The translations under genes were made by a program, and so were the position numbers. The notes below the pieces were generated by a model, which saw only the letters and a list, made by a program, of their open reading frames with translations, made no database searches and had not been told where the DNA came from. From Sphingobacterium paucimobilis HER1398 (GTDB lineage Bacteria; Bacteroidota; Bacteroidia; Sphingobacteriales; Sphingobacteriaceae), in contig NZ_ATDL01000022.1 in the NCBI RefSeq assembly GCF_000416985.1, forward strand, positions 372,001-436,000: a DNA stretch of 64,000 bases, in the 5' to 3' direction. Position 1 is the stretch's first letter; each line of letters begins with the position of its first letter. Below, in pieces: positions 8,183-17,591 of the stretch.

Positions 8183-8857
8183 TTAGTCTTTAGAAAGTAC
8201 ACCATTAGCCTCATAAGCCTGAACCTGTCTACGTAGTTCTGATATATCTGCCGAGGTCAGATAAGGGCGAAGTGCGCCAAACTTAGCACTAGACCATTCA
8301 TACATACGAAGAGCCAGCAGTTCCTCAACGACATCCTTCTCAAAACGATACCCAATAACCTTCGCCGGATTTCCACCTACTATCGCATACGGAGGCACAT
8401 CTTTGGTTACTACAGCAGCTGCGGCAACTACAGCTCCTTCACCGATATGAACACCAGGCATAATAATGGAACGAATACCAAGCCAGGTTCCGTCATCAAT
8501 ACGGGTATCTCCTTTCTGCTTATAAGATTCCAAAATCGATTCCGCAAAAGGATACAAACTGAACCAATCTGTACGATGGGTATTATTCCCTCCCATTAAG
8601 ATAAGCACCTCGGCACCTATGCATACATAATTGCCAATATACAATTGATCAATATCCCAGATAGGTTCCCAGTTGGCGACACTGTACTGGTCACCATATA
8701 AATAACGTACCACACTTTCTTCAAACGAACCTGTCCAGGCGTTACTATAGTAACTTTTTGTCCCTCTAACATGGATATTACAATTTGTAACCACCTCATG
8801 TAGATATTCTACCTTTGACCAATGTTTCTCTGCTTTATCTTTCATATTGTTATTCAT
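8183..8857 (-). CDS. CatB/Vat-type (XAT) O-acetyltransferase
   Basis: A 224-residue left-handed beta-helix acetyltransferase. Hexapeptide repeats run from about residue 72 (YIGNYVCIGAEVLILMGG) to 165. The catalytic-type histidine H94 lies in NNTHRTDW within the protruding loop, and GGNPAKVIGYRF closes the helix. This is the xenobiotic acetyltransferase class that includes streptogramin (Vat) and chloramphenicol (CatB) enzymes. Chromosomal members often have unknown acceptors, so resistance is possible but not shown. Start ATG at 8857; an alternative ATG is at 8845. It is first in an operon with the downstream GNAT gene. Confidence 0.82.
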   Translation of the reverse strand: MNNNMKDKAEKHWSKVEYLHEVVTNCNIHVRGTKSYYSNAWTGSFEESVVRYLYGDQYSVANWEPIWDIDQLYIGNYVCIGAEVLILMGGNNTHRTDWFSLYPFAESILESYKQKGDTRIDDGTWLGIRSIIMPGVHIGEGAVVAAAAVVTKDVPPYAIVGGNPAKVIGYRFEKDVVEELLALRMYEWSSAKFGALRPYLTSADISELRRQVQAYEANGVLSKD

Positions 8858-8898
8858 TGCACTGTATCCCTTTTCAAATCATCATCAATCACAACTTT

Positions 8899-8906
8899 CA
8901 AAAATA
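8899..8906 (-). promoter_or_regulatory. -7 box of acetyltransferase operon
   Basis: Minus-strand TATTTTTG, 41 nt upstream of the ATG at 8857. The -33 element is unclear. Confidence 0.45.
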
Positions 8907-8938
8907 CATCATTTCCAAAACAACATGATAGGCATTCT

Positions 8939-8985
8939 GTAGGATAAAGTATTCCTTTTTAAATATTTTCAGAGACCTATCCTAC
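8939..8985. terminator. possible weak terminator hairpin
   Basis: 8-bp inverted repeat GTAGGATA / TATCCTAC separated by 31 nt, just beyond the end of the barrel protein gene. There is no long U-run, so this is a weak call. Confidence 0.3.
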
Positions 8986-9003
8986 CGCAGTTGATTCCAT
9001 TTT

Positions 9004-9759
9004 CTAAAGTGTATAAGCCAAGGAAAAAGAAAAGCCCCGATTATATATCCGTATACGATCTTTAGAATCACCAACATCGTAACTACTAGCATATTGGAAC
9101 ATACTCGATAATCCCTGCATATAATTAAGTCCCAACAAAAAACGACGATTCAGTTGCCAAGCTATCCCACCGTTAAACCCCATTTCCATCTTCTGCAAAT
9201 ACTTATTCTCCGATTCATCATCTCCAGCACTTCCATAAATCTGCTTATCCTTAAACCAAGTACCATCTTCTTCTTTACGTTGGATATCCGCATGCAACAA
9301 AGTACTGACATAAGGTCCTGCATAGACACGTACCGGACCGACCGCATAATTCAAATTAATAGGCGTAAGGACAATAGACTGCATAGCAATTCTTGAACTA
9401 TAGTCTCCTCCATCATCAGCAAGAGATACCCCGAATTTCCGCTGGCTAAACATAAGCTCATGCCCCAATGCAAACCGCTTATTCAATGTTGTCCGAACAA
9501 ATACTCCGGCCTGAAAACCTACTTTATAAGCAGACTCATCATTGGAAAATAAATAACCTATATCCTTACCATGTAGATTAGTATAATTTACGCCAGCTTT
9601 CAAGCCCCACGACACCCTGCCTACGGTCAACAAATCATCTGCAAAAACTGCAATAGAATCGACATCCTCATATCTTGTTGCAACCTGTGCAACCACCACC
9701 TTCTGGCCCAATAACAAACTAACTAGCCCAAGGAAAAGTATATTTCTTGTCACGTTCAT
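9004..9759 (-). CDS. PorT-like outer-membrane beta-barrel protein
   Basis: A 251-residue secreted barrel protein. Signal peptide at 1-25 (MNVTRNILFLGLVSLLLGQK, then VVVAQ). The mature protein has the PorT/outer-membrane beta-barrel pattern (SWGLKAGVNYTNLHG, KVGFQAGVFVRTTLNKRFALGHELMF) and ends in FSFSLAYTL. The ATG at 9759 is chosen because it starts directly at the signal peptide. It lies 13 bp after the CusC-like gene, as the last gene of the metal-efflux operon. Its role there is unknown; it could be an accessory outer-membrane protein. Confidence 0.75.
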   Translation of the reverse strand: MNVTRNILFLGLVSLLLGQKVVVAQVATRYEDVDSIAVFADDLLTVGRVSWGLKAGVNYTNLHGKDIGYLFSNDESAYKVGFQAGVFVRTTLNKRFALGHELMFSQRKFGVSLADDGGDYSSRIAMQSIVLTPINLNYAVGPVRVYAGPYVSTLLHADIQRKEEDGTWFKDKQIYGSAGDDESENKYLQKMEMGFNGGIAWQLNRRFLLGLNYMQGLSSMFQYASSYDVGDSKDRIRIYNRGFSFSLAYTL

Positions 9760-9772
9760 AACCAATAATCTT

Positions 9773-11062
9773 TTAAAAATTAATATCCCAAATTCCCACT
9801 GCACGCTCCAATTCAACCAATGCAGCTGCGCAATTATACCGCGTTACATAATAGTTCTGCTGTACTTCAATATAGGTCCGCTGTGCATCTAGCAATTCCA
9901 ACAAAGAACTCTCGCCACGTTGATAACTGTAGATTTTACCATCCAAAATAGCTTGTGCATCTGTTAACAGACCGGTTTCAAATTGTGCGACCTGCTTTTG
10001 AGCGGCCCGATAACCGTGGTAAGCTTGTGTCACTTCGCTTTGGATAACCAAAGTAGTTTGTTTATGTTCTTTCTCTGCCTGCAAAATTCCCCATTGAGCA
10101 GACCGGACCTCTGCGGGATGCTTATTGGAAAATTTGAGAGGTACACTGACACCGACCTTTACAGTAGTCATTGAAGGAGTAGGCGCTATAACATTATTCA
10201 CATACGAGGCATAATCCATACCTAAGGAAAGTCCCAGATCTATTGCCCTATTTGCTTTAGCCAGTTTTAATAAACTTGAAGAAAGGTTCTTCTGCTGTAG
10301 CGCAGCCTGTAAATCTGCTCTATTCACCTTTGCGTCGCCGATTAGTTCACTTAATACAAAATCACGCCCCAGGCCCTTCAGATCACCGGTAGGATTCCAA
10401 AGAAAATCAATTTGGTCATCACCAAGAAGTGTCGACAAATCAGCTAGAGAGCTTTTCCATTCCGCTTCTGCAGCAAATACCTCATTCAACATTGTAGAGG
10501 CTTCCAGTTTGGACTGCCGTGCATCTACCTGTGAAATACTCCCCAGCCCATAGCGGATGCTATCCGCCTCGGATAGTTTCTTCATCTGTTCGTAGGAAGT
10601 TTGCTGTACGTCCAATAGCATCTTATTTTGCAGGGCTGTTAAATAAGCCAATGTGGCGTCAGCCCGTAAATTCCTAAAATAATCTTCCAACAGCAATTGC
10701 GTGAGCTGTACCTGTCCTTTGGCGACATCCATTCGAGCATGGCGTTTACCGCCAAGCTCAACAGTCCAAGATAACTCAGAAGCAAAACCATATCCCATCT
10801 TCATCCGTCGTTGCCCATTATCAGAAGCTTCAAACGACAATTCAGGATCTGGAAAAACCCGGGCCTGTAGAATTTCAGCCTCTGCAATATCGACATTAAA
10901 CTTCTCTGCCGAATAAGCTAGGTTATTCTTTCCGACCAAACTTACAAACGTAGCATAATCGATATTTTTATAAGCAAAGGAAGGATCCAAGACCTGAGCC
11001 GACAGCTGCGTGCCGACAGATAGAAAAGCCAGGGCAAGTATGATATTTATATATTTATTCAT
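9773..11062 (-). CDS. CusC/CzcC-type outer-membrane efflux protein
   Basis: A 429-residue TolC-family protein forming the outer-membrane channel of the metal RND pump. It has a signal peptide at 1-22 (ending QLSA, then QVLD) and two repeated OEP halves rich in coiled-coil helices (about 45-210 and 240-420), including the conserved ARVFPDPELSFEASDN at the first repeat. It starts 11 bp downstream of the CusA-like gene and is clearly co-transcribed with it. Confidence 0.88.
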   Translation of the reverse strand: MNKYINIILALAFLSVGTQLSAQVLDPSFAYKNIDYATFVSLVGKNNLAYSAEKFNVDIAEAEILQARVFPDPELSFEASDNGQRRMKMGYGFASELSWTVELGGKRHARMDVAKGQVQLTQLLLEDYFRNLRADATLAYLTALQNKMLLDVQQTSYEQMKKLSEADSIRYGLGSISQVDARQSKLEASTMLNEVFAAEAEWKSSLADLSTLLGDDQIDFLWNPTGDLKGLGRDFVLSELIGDAKVNRADLQAALQQKNLSSSLLKLAKANRAIDLGLSLGMDYASYVNNVIAPTPSMTTVKVGVSVPLKFSNKHPAEVRSAQWGILQAEKEHKQTTLVIQSEVTQAYHGYRAAQKQVAQFETGLLTDAQAILDGKIYSYQRGESSLLELLDAQRTYIEVQQNYYVTRYNCAAALVELERAVGIWDINF

Positions 11063-11073
11063 CTCCGTATAAT

Positions 11074-14000
11074 TTAATCCTGTTTAGAAGCCGTATAGTT
11101 TTTTCCCCATTTACGTTCCACCAAATAATACAATGCGGGCAAAGCAAATAAAGTAATAATCGTAGAAAACAATAAGCCATATACAATCACAGTAGCCAAT
11201 GGACGCTGTACATCAGAACCAATCCCAGTAGCTAACGATGCAGGAAACAATCCGAGAACAGCTACCGTTGCCGTCATGAGGACAGGTCTAAAACGATGCG
11301 CCGCTCCCTCAATAACTGAGCGGGAAAGATCACATCCCTTTCGTCTCAGTTCATTAATATGTGATATCATAATCACCCCATTCTGAATCGCCACTCCAAA
11401 CAAAGCAATGAAACCAACAGCCGACGAAACATTCAAAGACATGCCACGGACATTCAGGGCCAGCATACCTCCAAACAAAGCCAGGGGAACAATACTCATC
11501 AAAAGGCCTGCCTGACGGAACGAACCGAAGGCGCTGTATAGCAAAATAAACATGATAGCCAATGCCAGCGGCACTATAACAGCCAGACGTTCATAAGCCC
11601 GGTTCTGGTTCTCAAACTGTCCACCCCAGCTGATATGATATTTATCATGATCATACGTAACATTCTTATCAATTGCTTGCTGTGCTTCCGCTAATAAGGA
11701 ATTCAGATCTCGGTTACGCACATTCAACTTCACGGTAAGGTGTCGTTTATTCATTTCACGGGTAATTGTACTTTCACCTGTACTTAAACGTACATCAGCA
11801 ATCTGGGATAATGGAATCTTAGCGCCAGTTTGAGAAGTCAACATCAGGTTCGATATTTTTTCTGGTGTATTACGACTTGCTTCGCTATACCGACATATAA
11901 TATCATAGACCTTATGTCCAATAAATAACTGGGATACAGCTTTACCACCAATGGCAACCTCAATCAATTCAGCGACATCAGATACATTAAGCCCATACTG
12001 TGCTATTTTATCGCGATCTGCATGAATCTGCAACTGAGGTAAAGGAGGCTCTTGATCAATATCCAAATCTACAGCACCGGGAATAGTAGCCAATGTCCCC
12101 AACACCTCCTCTGCAATACGTCGTGTTTCTTTAAAATCATCACCATAGACTTTGACTACTAACTCACTGTGCGCACCGGATATCTTATCCATCACCCCAT
12201 CGATCATAGGCTGGGAGAACCCAACTGTAAATCCAGGCATACTATCATATACAGCAGCCAACTCGTCGATCAGGTCATATTTTGTCTTTCCCTTAGGCCA
12301 TTCTTTATACGGCTTTATACCTATAGAAACCTCGAAATGAGAAGCTGTCCATGGATCTGTACCATCATCATTACGTCCTGCCTGCACCATAATATAAGTC
12401 ACCTCATCAAATTCCATCGTTCTAGCACGAAGACTATCACTCATCTCGCTCGCCTTCTGTACAGAGATACCAGGAGGCAACTGTACCTGTAACCATATCG
12501 ATCCTTCATCAAGAGGTGGCAGAAAATCTTTGCCCACCCGTACAGCCAAAAAGGAAGTGGCCGCTAGAATCAAAACTAAAGGAATAAAAACCTGCTTTGG
12601 TTTCTGCATGATACGATTTATACCTTTTGAGTAGGAGTCCGAAATCTTTTCAAGCCACTTATTATGATAGATTTTTTGTGGTTTTTTATAGATAACATAA
12701 GCAATACCAGGAATGACCAATAAGGCAACTGCCAGAGCCCCCAACAAAGCATATCCCACAGTGAATGCCATAGGCGTAAAAAGCTTCTTCTCTACACGCT
12801 CAAAAGCAAATAATGGCAAGTAAGCTGTGATAATAATAATCGTCGAGAAGAATACCGGCTTAGCTACCTCTGCTGCGCGCTGCGCTATGCTTTTTTCTTC
12901 CAATTCAAGATCTGGATTATCCTCACGCTTCTTGAGAATGGTCTCTAACATGACAATCGCACCATCCACAATAATACCGAAGTCGATAGCCCCTAGCGAT
13001 AGTAGATTGGCAGGGATATCCGTAAAGTGCATCAGAATAAAGGCAGTCAACAGCGAAAGTGGAATCGTTACAGCCACCAAAAGAGCTCCTCTCCAGCTGC
13101 CTAAGAATACGATCAAAACCACAATAACCAACGCCATCCCTTCCAATAGAGTATGCGAAACGGTATTCAGCGTTGTATTAACCAGATCCGTACGATCCAT
13201 AAACGTATGGATATGCACTCCTTCCGGCAATCCGCCATTATTCAATTCCTCTACAGCCTCATGTATGCCTTCCAATACAGAAGAAGGGTTCTGTCCTTTG
13301 AGCAATAGTACAATCCCCTCCAGACTATCCGAATAATCCCGCTCTCGGTCTGTATAGCCCAGTACTCCTTTCCGTTCCAACATGCCGTACTTAAGTTCTC
13401 CGATATCCTGTAAAAAGATAGGCACTCCCTTTTCAGATTTTACCACGATCTTTCCCAGATCTTCTAAATCCCGTACTAATCCGATACCACGCACGACATA
13501 CCCCAACTCACCACGAGGAAGCACACTCCCTCCAGCATTAATATTGTTATTTTCGATAGTTTCAATGACCTCCGTCAGCGTTAGAGAATACTGCTCTAAT
13601 TTTCGCGGATCCACCTCGACCTGAAATTGCGTCGTAATCCCGCCGAAATTAGTCACATCGGCCACACCTGACACCTGTTTGATACGAGGCATAATGGTAA
13701 AATTCTGTAAATCTGTAAGGGCTCTTAAATCGTGACCTCCTTTACTCTCTACAATATACCGATACACCTCACCTGTCGGCGAAGTAAGCGGGTCTAACCC
13801 AGGAACCGCATCATAAGGCAACTCGACCTCATTCAATCGTTCCTCAATTCGTAATCTAGCCCAATAATCATCAACACCATCCTGAAAAACAATAGTAATA
13901 ATAGATAGACCGAACGTACTTTTACTACGCATAACATGCATTCCTGGAAGACCATTCAATGCACGCTCAACAGGAATAGTAATCTGTTGTTCAATCTCTT

Positions 14001-14172
14001 CTGCCGCCAGTCCTGGCACCTGAGTTACCACTTGAGACGTCACATCCGCAATATCCGGATAGGCCTCAACAGCAAGTTGCTTCCACGAATAATATCCAAA
14101 AAAAGCAATAAGTGTAAACAAAGCCACCATCACCCAGCGCTTAGCTACACCATTATGTATTAATTTATTCAT
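11074..14172 (-). CDS. heavy-metal efflux RND permease, CusA/CzcA family
   Basis: A 1032-residue inner-membrane proton-driven pump of the HME-RND class. The class signature DFGIIVDGAIVMLE is at 397-410, with the paired acidic residues D397, D403 and E410 in TM4 used for proton relay. Twelve membrane helices are evident, with two large periplasmic loops (about 35-335 and 545-860). The class exports Cu(I)/Ag(I) or Zn/Co/Cd; the sequence alone does not settle which. It sits between its adaptor (14219-15367) and channel (9773-11062) genes. Confidence 0.92.
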   Translation of the reverse strand: MNKLIHNGVAKRWVMVALFTLIAFFGYYSWKQLAVEAYPDIADVTSQVVTQVPGLAAEEIEQQITIPVERALNGLPGMHVMRSKSTFGLSIITIVFQDGVDDYWARLRIEERLNEVELPYDAVPGLDPLTSPTGEVYRYIVESKGGHDLRALTDLQNFTIMPRIKQVSGVADVTNFGGITTQFQVEVDPRKLEQYSLTLTEVIETIENNNINAGGSVLPRGELGYVVRGIGLVRDLEDLGKIVVKSEKGVPIFLQDIGELKYGMLERKGVLGYTDRERDYSDSLEGIVLLLKGQNPSSVLEGIHEAVEELNNGGLPEGVHIHTFMDRTDLVNTTLNTVSHTLLEGMALVIVVLIVFLGSWRGALLVAVTIPLSLLTAFILMHFTDIPANLLSLGAIDFGIIVDGAIVMLETILKKREDNPDLELEEKSIAQRAAEVAKPVFFSTIIIITAYLPLFAFERVEKKLFTPMAFTVGYALLGALAVALLVIPGIAYVIYKKPQKIYHNKWLEKISDSYSKGINRIMQKPKQVFIPLVLILAATSFLAVRVGKDFLPPLDEGSIWLQVQLPPGISVQKASEMSDSLRARTMEFDEVTYIMVQAGRNDDGTDPWTASHFEVSIGIKPYKEWPKGKTKYDLIDELAAVYDSMPGFTVGFSQPMIDGVMDKISGAHSELVVKVYGDDFKETRRIAEEVLGTLATIPGAVDLDIDQEPPLPQLQIHADRDKIAQYGLNVSDVAELIEVAIGGKAVSQLFIGHKVYDIICRYSEASRNTPEKISNLMLTSQTGAKIPLSQIADVRLSTGESTITREMNKRHLTVKLNVRNRDLNSLLAEAQQAIDKNVTYDHDKYHISWGGQFENQNRAYERLAVIVPLALAIMFILLYSAFGSFRQAGLLMSIVPLALFGGMLALNVRGMSLNVSSAVGFIALFGVAIQNGVIMISHINELRRKGCDLSRSVIEGAAHRFRPVLMTATVAVLGLFPASLATGIGSDVQRPLATVIVYGLLFSTIITLFALPALYYLVERKWGKNYTASKQD

Positions 14173-14218
14173 CGCTTAATCCTTAATCTATAAACTGTTC
14201 ACTATGTACACTTCAAGC

Positions 14219-15367
14219 CTAATAGCTTCTCAACATCAACGATCCACCACTCGTCACTATAGTCTCTCCAGCGTCAAGGCCAAACACGACTACAACACGT
14301 TCGTTAGAAGTTCCCGAAATATTCACTTCTCTTTTCACAAACTTGTTATCTCCCTCTTTTACAAAAACAAACTGCCTGTCATTAGCCTGGAATACAGCAC
14401 TACTAGGTATAAGAATAGATTTCTGTGGTGTATCTCTAAAAAGTACCGTTACATACATACCCGGTTTAAGCTCATGATTGATATTATCACACTCTATCAA
14501 TACCTCAACACTCCGTGTTTCTTCATCGACAATTTCATTAACGTGGTATACTTTTCCTTTTATCAACCGATCTGGATAGGCCGCAACTTTCACTTCCACC
14601 TCATCCAACTCGTGTATAAAACGAATATCCTTTTCCTTCACCTGCCCCACAATCCATACCTTAGAAAGTTCGGCGACCACCGCAATAGGTTCGGCATCCT
14701 CCTTCAAATATTGTCCGATTACAATATTATTATCGACAATCTCTCCTTTGATAGGAGATCTTACAATCATCGGCTTCCCAAGAGACATCTTCTCTGGGTT
14801 GACATTAAATATTTTTAAAGCAGATAAAGAGTTTGATAATGCAGATTTTTTAATTTCATAATCGGTTTCGGCATCCTCCAACTCCCGTTGTATCCCTACA
14901 CCATTTTTTAAAAGATCTTGCTGCCGTTTCAAATTCAATTCTGCTTGACGAAATTCCTGACGGGCGTCAGTATATTCTTTCTCCGCATTAAAATAGTCTG
15001 GAGAACTCAATTCAAAAATCGGCGAACCAGGTTGTACCTTCTGTCCTAAACGAACAAATGACCGTAATATCCGACCTGCAAATGGAGAAGCAATCTCAGC
15101 ATAGGCATTGGGGATCGTCCGAACCGTACCTGCGCTAGTCATTTCCAAAATAAAGTCTTCCTCTGCGACCGTCTCAAATCCCAACTTAGCGTAAATCGGA
15201 GATTCTGCGTTCAATAAGACCGCATCACCTTCAATACGGTAAGCCGCAGTCTCCCCCTGTTCTTCATTCTTTGTACTACTGCAAGAAAAAAGAACAAATA
15301 GATTGATTATGACCAATAATACCAGTTTTCCCTTTTTAAGACTGACGTCCCTAGTTGTAACTTTCAT
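14219..15367 (-). CDS. RND periplasmic adaptor lipoprotein, CusB/CzcB family
   Basis: A 382-residue membrane-fusion protein. Lipobox LFSC with lipidated Cys at 29, lipoyl/barrel-sandwich halves (PFAGRILRSFVRLGQKVQPG near 80-97, SPIKGEIVDNNIVIGQYL near 185-202), an alpha hairpin of about 110-180 between them, and a C-terminal beta-barrel region. The upstream TTG at 15397 is rejected in favour of the ATG at 15367. It is the first gene of the operon adaptor-permease-channel-barrel. A perfect palindrome ATTAGA-a-TCTAAT lies 30 bp upstream. Confidence 0.9.
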   Translation of the reverse strand: MKVTTRDVSLKKGKLVLLVIINLFVLFSCSSTKNEEQGETAAYRIEGDAVLLNAESPIYAKLGFETVAEEDFILEMTSAGTVRTIPNAYAEIASPFAGRILRSFVRLGQKVQPGSPIFELSSPDYFNAEKEYTDARQEFRQAELNLKRQQDLLKNGVGIQRELEDAETDYEIKKSALSNSLSALKIFNVNPEKMSLGKPMIVRSPIKGEIVDNNIVIGQYLKEDAEPIAVVAELSKVWIVGQVKEKDIRFIHELDEVEVKVAAYPDRLIKGKVYHVNEIVDEETRSVEVLIECDNINHELKPGMYVTVLFRDTPQKSILIPSSAVFQANDRQFVFVKEGDNKFVKREVNISGTSNERVVVVFGLDAGETIVTSGGSLMLRSY

Positions 15368-15397
15368 TGTTTTGCCTTTAATTGATTTTATATTCAA

Positions 15398-15410
15398 ATT
15401 AGAATCTAAT
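15398..15410. promoter_or_regulatory. palindrome upstream of metal-efflux operon
   Basis: Perfect 13-bp palindrome ATTAGA-A-TCTAAT. Two more ATTAGA copies are at 15464-15469 and 15475-15480. A repressor or metal-sensor site is plausible but unproven. Confidence 0.35.
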
Positions 15411-15906
15411 GCAAAAGTGATACTCTTGGTCTAGTTGTAAGGTTAGAGGAACAATAGAAAAATATTAGAAATTCATTAGATTCTTCCTGACACCATATAA
15501 TATTTAGTTGCTTTGGACGTTATATAGATAATAAAAGCACGTGAAGATTGTTATTACAATATAACAGCACACAGATAAACGCTTTTTTGTAGGATCTGCA
15601 AAGTACGGACAAACGGTCCATACGAAAAAAGAAACGACGAAACAGAAAAAAAAGACATCTACAAAAAAGCTAGAAAGGGTTTAGATACATCTAAACCCTT
15701 TCGCTTTTTCTAAAATAAAAAATGTAATGTCAGCTCTTTTTTACCTTAGTAGGAATGTCTTTAACAAAATATCAAATACGTCCTAGAACCGAACCAGCGA
15801 GGGAAATGATTAAATTAGAAAAGAAATAACTTAGGCTAAGGAAAGTTTTGCTAACTTACACCAGAAATATTTACAACTATAAATATTAAAATACAACTTT
15901 CTTAAA
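15411..15906. other. gene-free region with orphan terminator
   Basis: About 500 bp with no supportable protein gene. It holds the ATTAGA repeats near the metal operon and a strong terminator at 15663-15709 with no gene ending before it on either strand. An RNA gene is possible, but no consensus -7 box was found for one. Confidence 0.4.
15663..15709. terminator. orphan strong terminator
   Basis: 13-bp perfect stem AAAGGGTTTAGAT / ATCTAAACCCTTT, extended by AAAAAAGC / GCTTTTT arms, with T-runs on both sides. No annotated gene ends here; the flanking genes are divergent. Confidence 0.75.
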
Positions 15907-16368
15907 ATGGTAGTAATAAACAATTACGAGGAGTACAAATCGTTTGAAGGAAAACAGTTAGGCTCTTCCAATTGGCACAAAATCGATCAAGAGCAAATCA
16001 ATAGATTTGCAGACGCCACGCTAGATCACCAATGGATACATATTGATCAGGAAAAAGCAAAAACAGACAGTCCCTTCAAAAGCACAATTGCACACGGTTA
16101 CCTGACCCTTTCCTTGATTCCTTACCTCTGGAAACAAATCGCTGATGTAAGAAATCTAAAAATGGAAATCAACTATGGGATTGAGAATCTAAAGTTCGGA
16201 CAGGCAGTATTGGTAGACAGCGAGGTACAGCTACAGGCTAAAGTAAAATCAATACTCAACCTTAGAGGAACTGTCAAAGCATCCATAGAAGCTACTTTAA
16301 TCATCAAAGACAATCCAAAGCCAGCTTATGTAGGTGATGTCGTATTTTTATACCATTTCCAAGACTAA
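15907..16368 (+). CDS. MaoC-like (R)-specific enoyl-CoA hydratase
   Basis: A 153-residue single hot-dog-fold protein. The hydratase-2 motif is present: catalytic-type D40 and H45 in DHQWIHID, then the SPFKSTIAHGYLTLSLIP stretch (55-72) of the NodN/MaoC dehydratase family. It probably hydrates trans-2-enoyl-CoA, as in fatty-acid or acyl-CoA turnover. The exact chain length and pathway are unknown. It is a single gene ending at the hairpin 16380-16408. Confidence 0.85.
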   Translation: MVVINNYEEYKSFEGKQLGSSNWHKIDQEQINRFADATLDHQWIHIDQEKAKTDSPFKSTIAHGYLTLSLIPYLWKQIADVRNLKMEINYGIENLKFGQAVLVDSEVQLQAKVKSILNLRGTVKASIEATLIIKDNPKPAYVGDVVFLYHFQD

Positions 16369-16379
16369 AAAGTACACTT

Positions 16380-16408
16380 GCAAAAGTAGGACAATCTCCT
16401 ACTTTTGC
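16380..16408. terminator. bidirectional terminator
   Basis: Perfect 11-bp stem GCAAAAGTAGG / CCTACTTTTGC with a 7-nt loop, between the convergent MaoC-like gene and the small HMA-like gene. Confidence 0.75.
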
Positions 16409-16424
16409 TAAAGAATAATACCAC

Positions 16425-16685
16425 TTACGATAAAGACATGCTCCGTAACGGAATTCCCATCAAGAAACTATCCAGTTCCTCACATTTAAAATTGTACTCA
16501 TCCACCTTTCCAACAATCAAAGGTACTATATGCTCATTCGCCTCCACACGTAACACTCGATCTTCATCTTCTAGATCCAAGCTCACAATAAGAGGAGATT
16601 TCAGCGACTTTAATCCTTCCAATATGAGGATTTTATCGGTCAAAGTTTGGATATTTGTTTTGAAAACACTTACAAATTTATACAT
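16425..16685 (-). CDS. small HMA-fold-like protein without metal cysteines
   Basis: An 86-residue protein beginning MYKFVSVFKTNI. The beta-alpha-beta-beta-alpha-beta spacing (VFKTNI..., SPLIVSLDLEDEDRVLRVEA, VDEYNFKCEEL) resembles heavy-metal-associated domains of copper chaperones. The CxxC that should follow the first strand is replaced by a Cys-free stretch after KTNI, so metal binding in the usual way is not expected. Another in-frame ATG at 16703 adds six residues. A weak hairpin at 16762-16778 separates it from the response-regulator gene. The function is unknown. Confidence 0.6.
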   Translation of the reverse strand: MYKFVSVFKTNIQTLTDKILILEGLKSLKSPLIVSLDLEDEDRVLRVEANEHIVPLIVGKVDEYNFKCEELDSFLMGIPLRSMSLS

Positions 16686-16808
16686 AGTCGTAATCGTTGT
16701 CATCGTTATACTTGAATAACTCACAACCCAAACATCCATAAAATAAACGAAATAAAAGATACGTTTCGGCGTCAAACGGACAAAATCAGGGGCGAGCCGT
16801 TCCGCTTA

Positions 16809-17591
16809 TTAGGAGGACAGTTCTTTAGCTTCCAGCCAACGCAAGAATGTAGAAGCTTTCTCCCTGCTGACATATACACGAGAGTTATGTGCTACAACAA
16901 AGTCCAGAGACAGCTTTCTCGACAAGGTATAACTGGCATGAAGCAATGCCGTTCTATTCACCAAATGTTGCCGATTTGCTCGAAAAAAAAGCCCTCCCAA
17001 TATCTTTTCAAGATCATCTAAACTTTTATTGACAGCATATTCTTTACCGTCAAAAGTCTTAACAAATACATTCTCATATTCGATATAACAGAGTGCCACA
17101 TCTTCCGCAACCAAGGGAATAATCCGCCCATGATGGTGAACAACAAGAGAGTTTTGCTTCGATTGAGTCTGCGTCATCAGATCTTTATAGAGATCATTAT
17201 GAATAGTATGGTCTATCGGACTGGGAGCGAGCTGCCGTTGCAAACTAAAATATTTTTTCATCGTAGATTCAACAGCCCCGTTCGAGATCGGCTTCAAGAT
17301 ATAATCAATACCATTTGTCTTAAAAGCTTCTAACAAATAATCGTCATAAGCAGTACAAAAAACAATAGGCGCAGCAACGGGTACTTCCTTAAAAATTTCA
17401 AAACTCAAACCATCTCCCAATTGGATATCCGAAAAAATAAGGTCTATTTTAGGAGCATCACAAAAAAAAGAAATTCCCTCCTGCACAGACTGCACGCACT
17501 TTATAATTTCGACCTGTGGTAATACCATTTGCAACGTCTGTGACAGATCGTCGGCGGCTAACTGTTCGTCTTCTACTAAAACAACTCTCAT
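16809..17591 (-). CDS. LytTR-family response regulator
   Basis: A 260-residue two-component regulator. The receiver domain (1-120) has acidic residues E7/D8, phospho-acceptor D55 (LIFSDIQLGDG), Thr in FCTAYDD and Lys in YILKP. The C-terminal LytTR DNA-binding domain (about 155-255) has the typical VALCYIEYENVFVKTFDGKE and FFRANRQHLVN segments. Its ATG overlaps the stop codon of the kinase gene (TAATG), so the two are translationally coupled. Targets are unknown, but such pairs often regulate envelope or transport genes. Confidence 0.92.
   Translation of the reverse strand: MRVVLVEDEQLAADDLSQTLQMVLPQVEIIKCVQSVQEGISFFCDAPKIDLIFSDIQLGDGLSFEIFKEVPVAAPIVFCTAYDDYLLEAFKTNGIDYILKPISNGAVESTMKKYFSLQRQLAPSPIDHTIHNDLYKDLMTQTQSKQNSLVVHHHGRIIPLVAEDVALCYIEYENVFVKTFDGKEYAVNKSLDDLEKILGGLFFRANRQHLVNRTALLHASYTLSRKLSLDFVVAHNSRVYVSREKASTFLRWLEAKELSS

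Noticed and set aside
7673..8236. 187-codon open frame antisense to the GNAT gene
   Set aside because: Shadow of the GNAT gene. It begins within the terminator hairpin.
14204..14818. 204-codon open frame antisense to the CusB-like gene
   Set aside because: Antisense shadow of a well-supported adaptor gene, with a His/Tyr-rich random translation.
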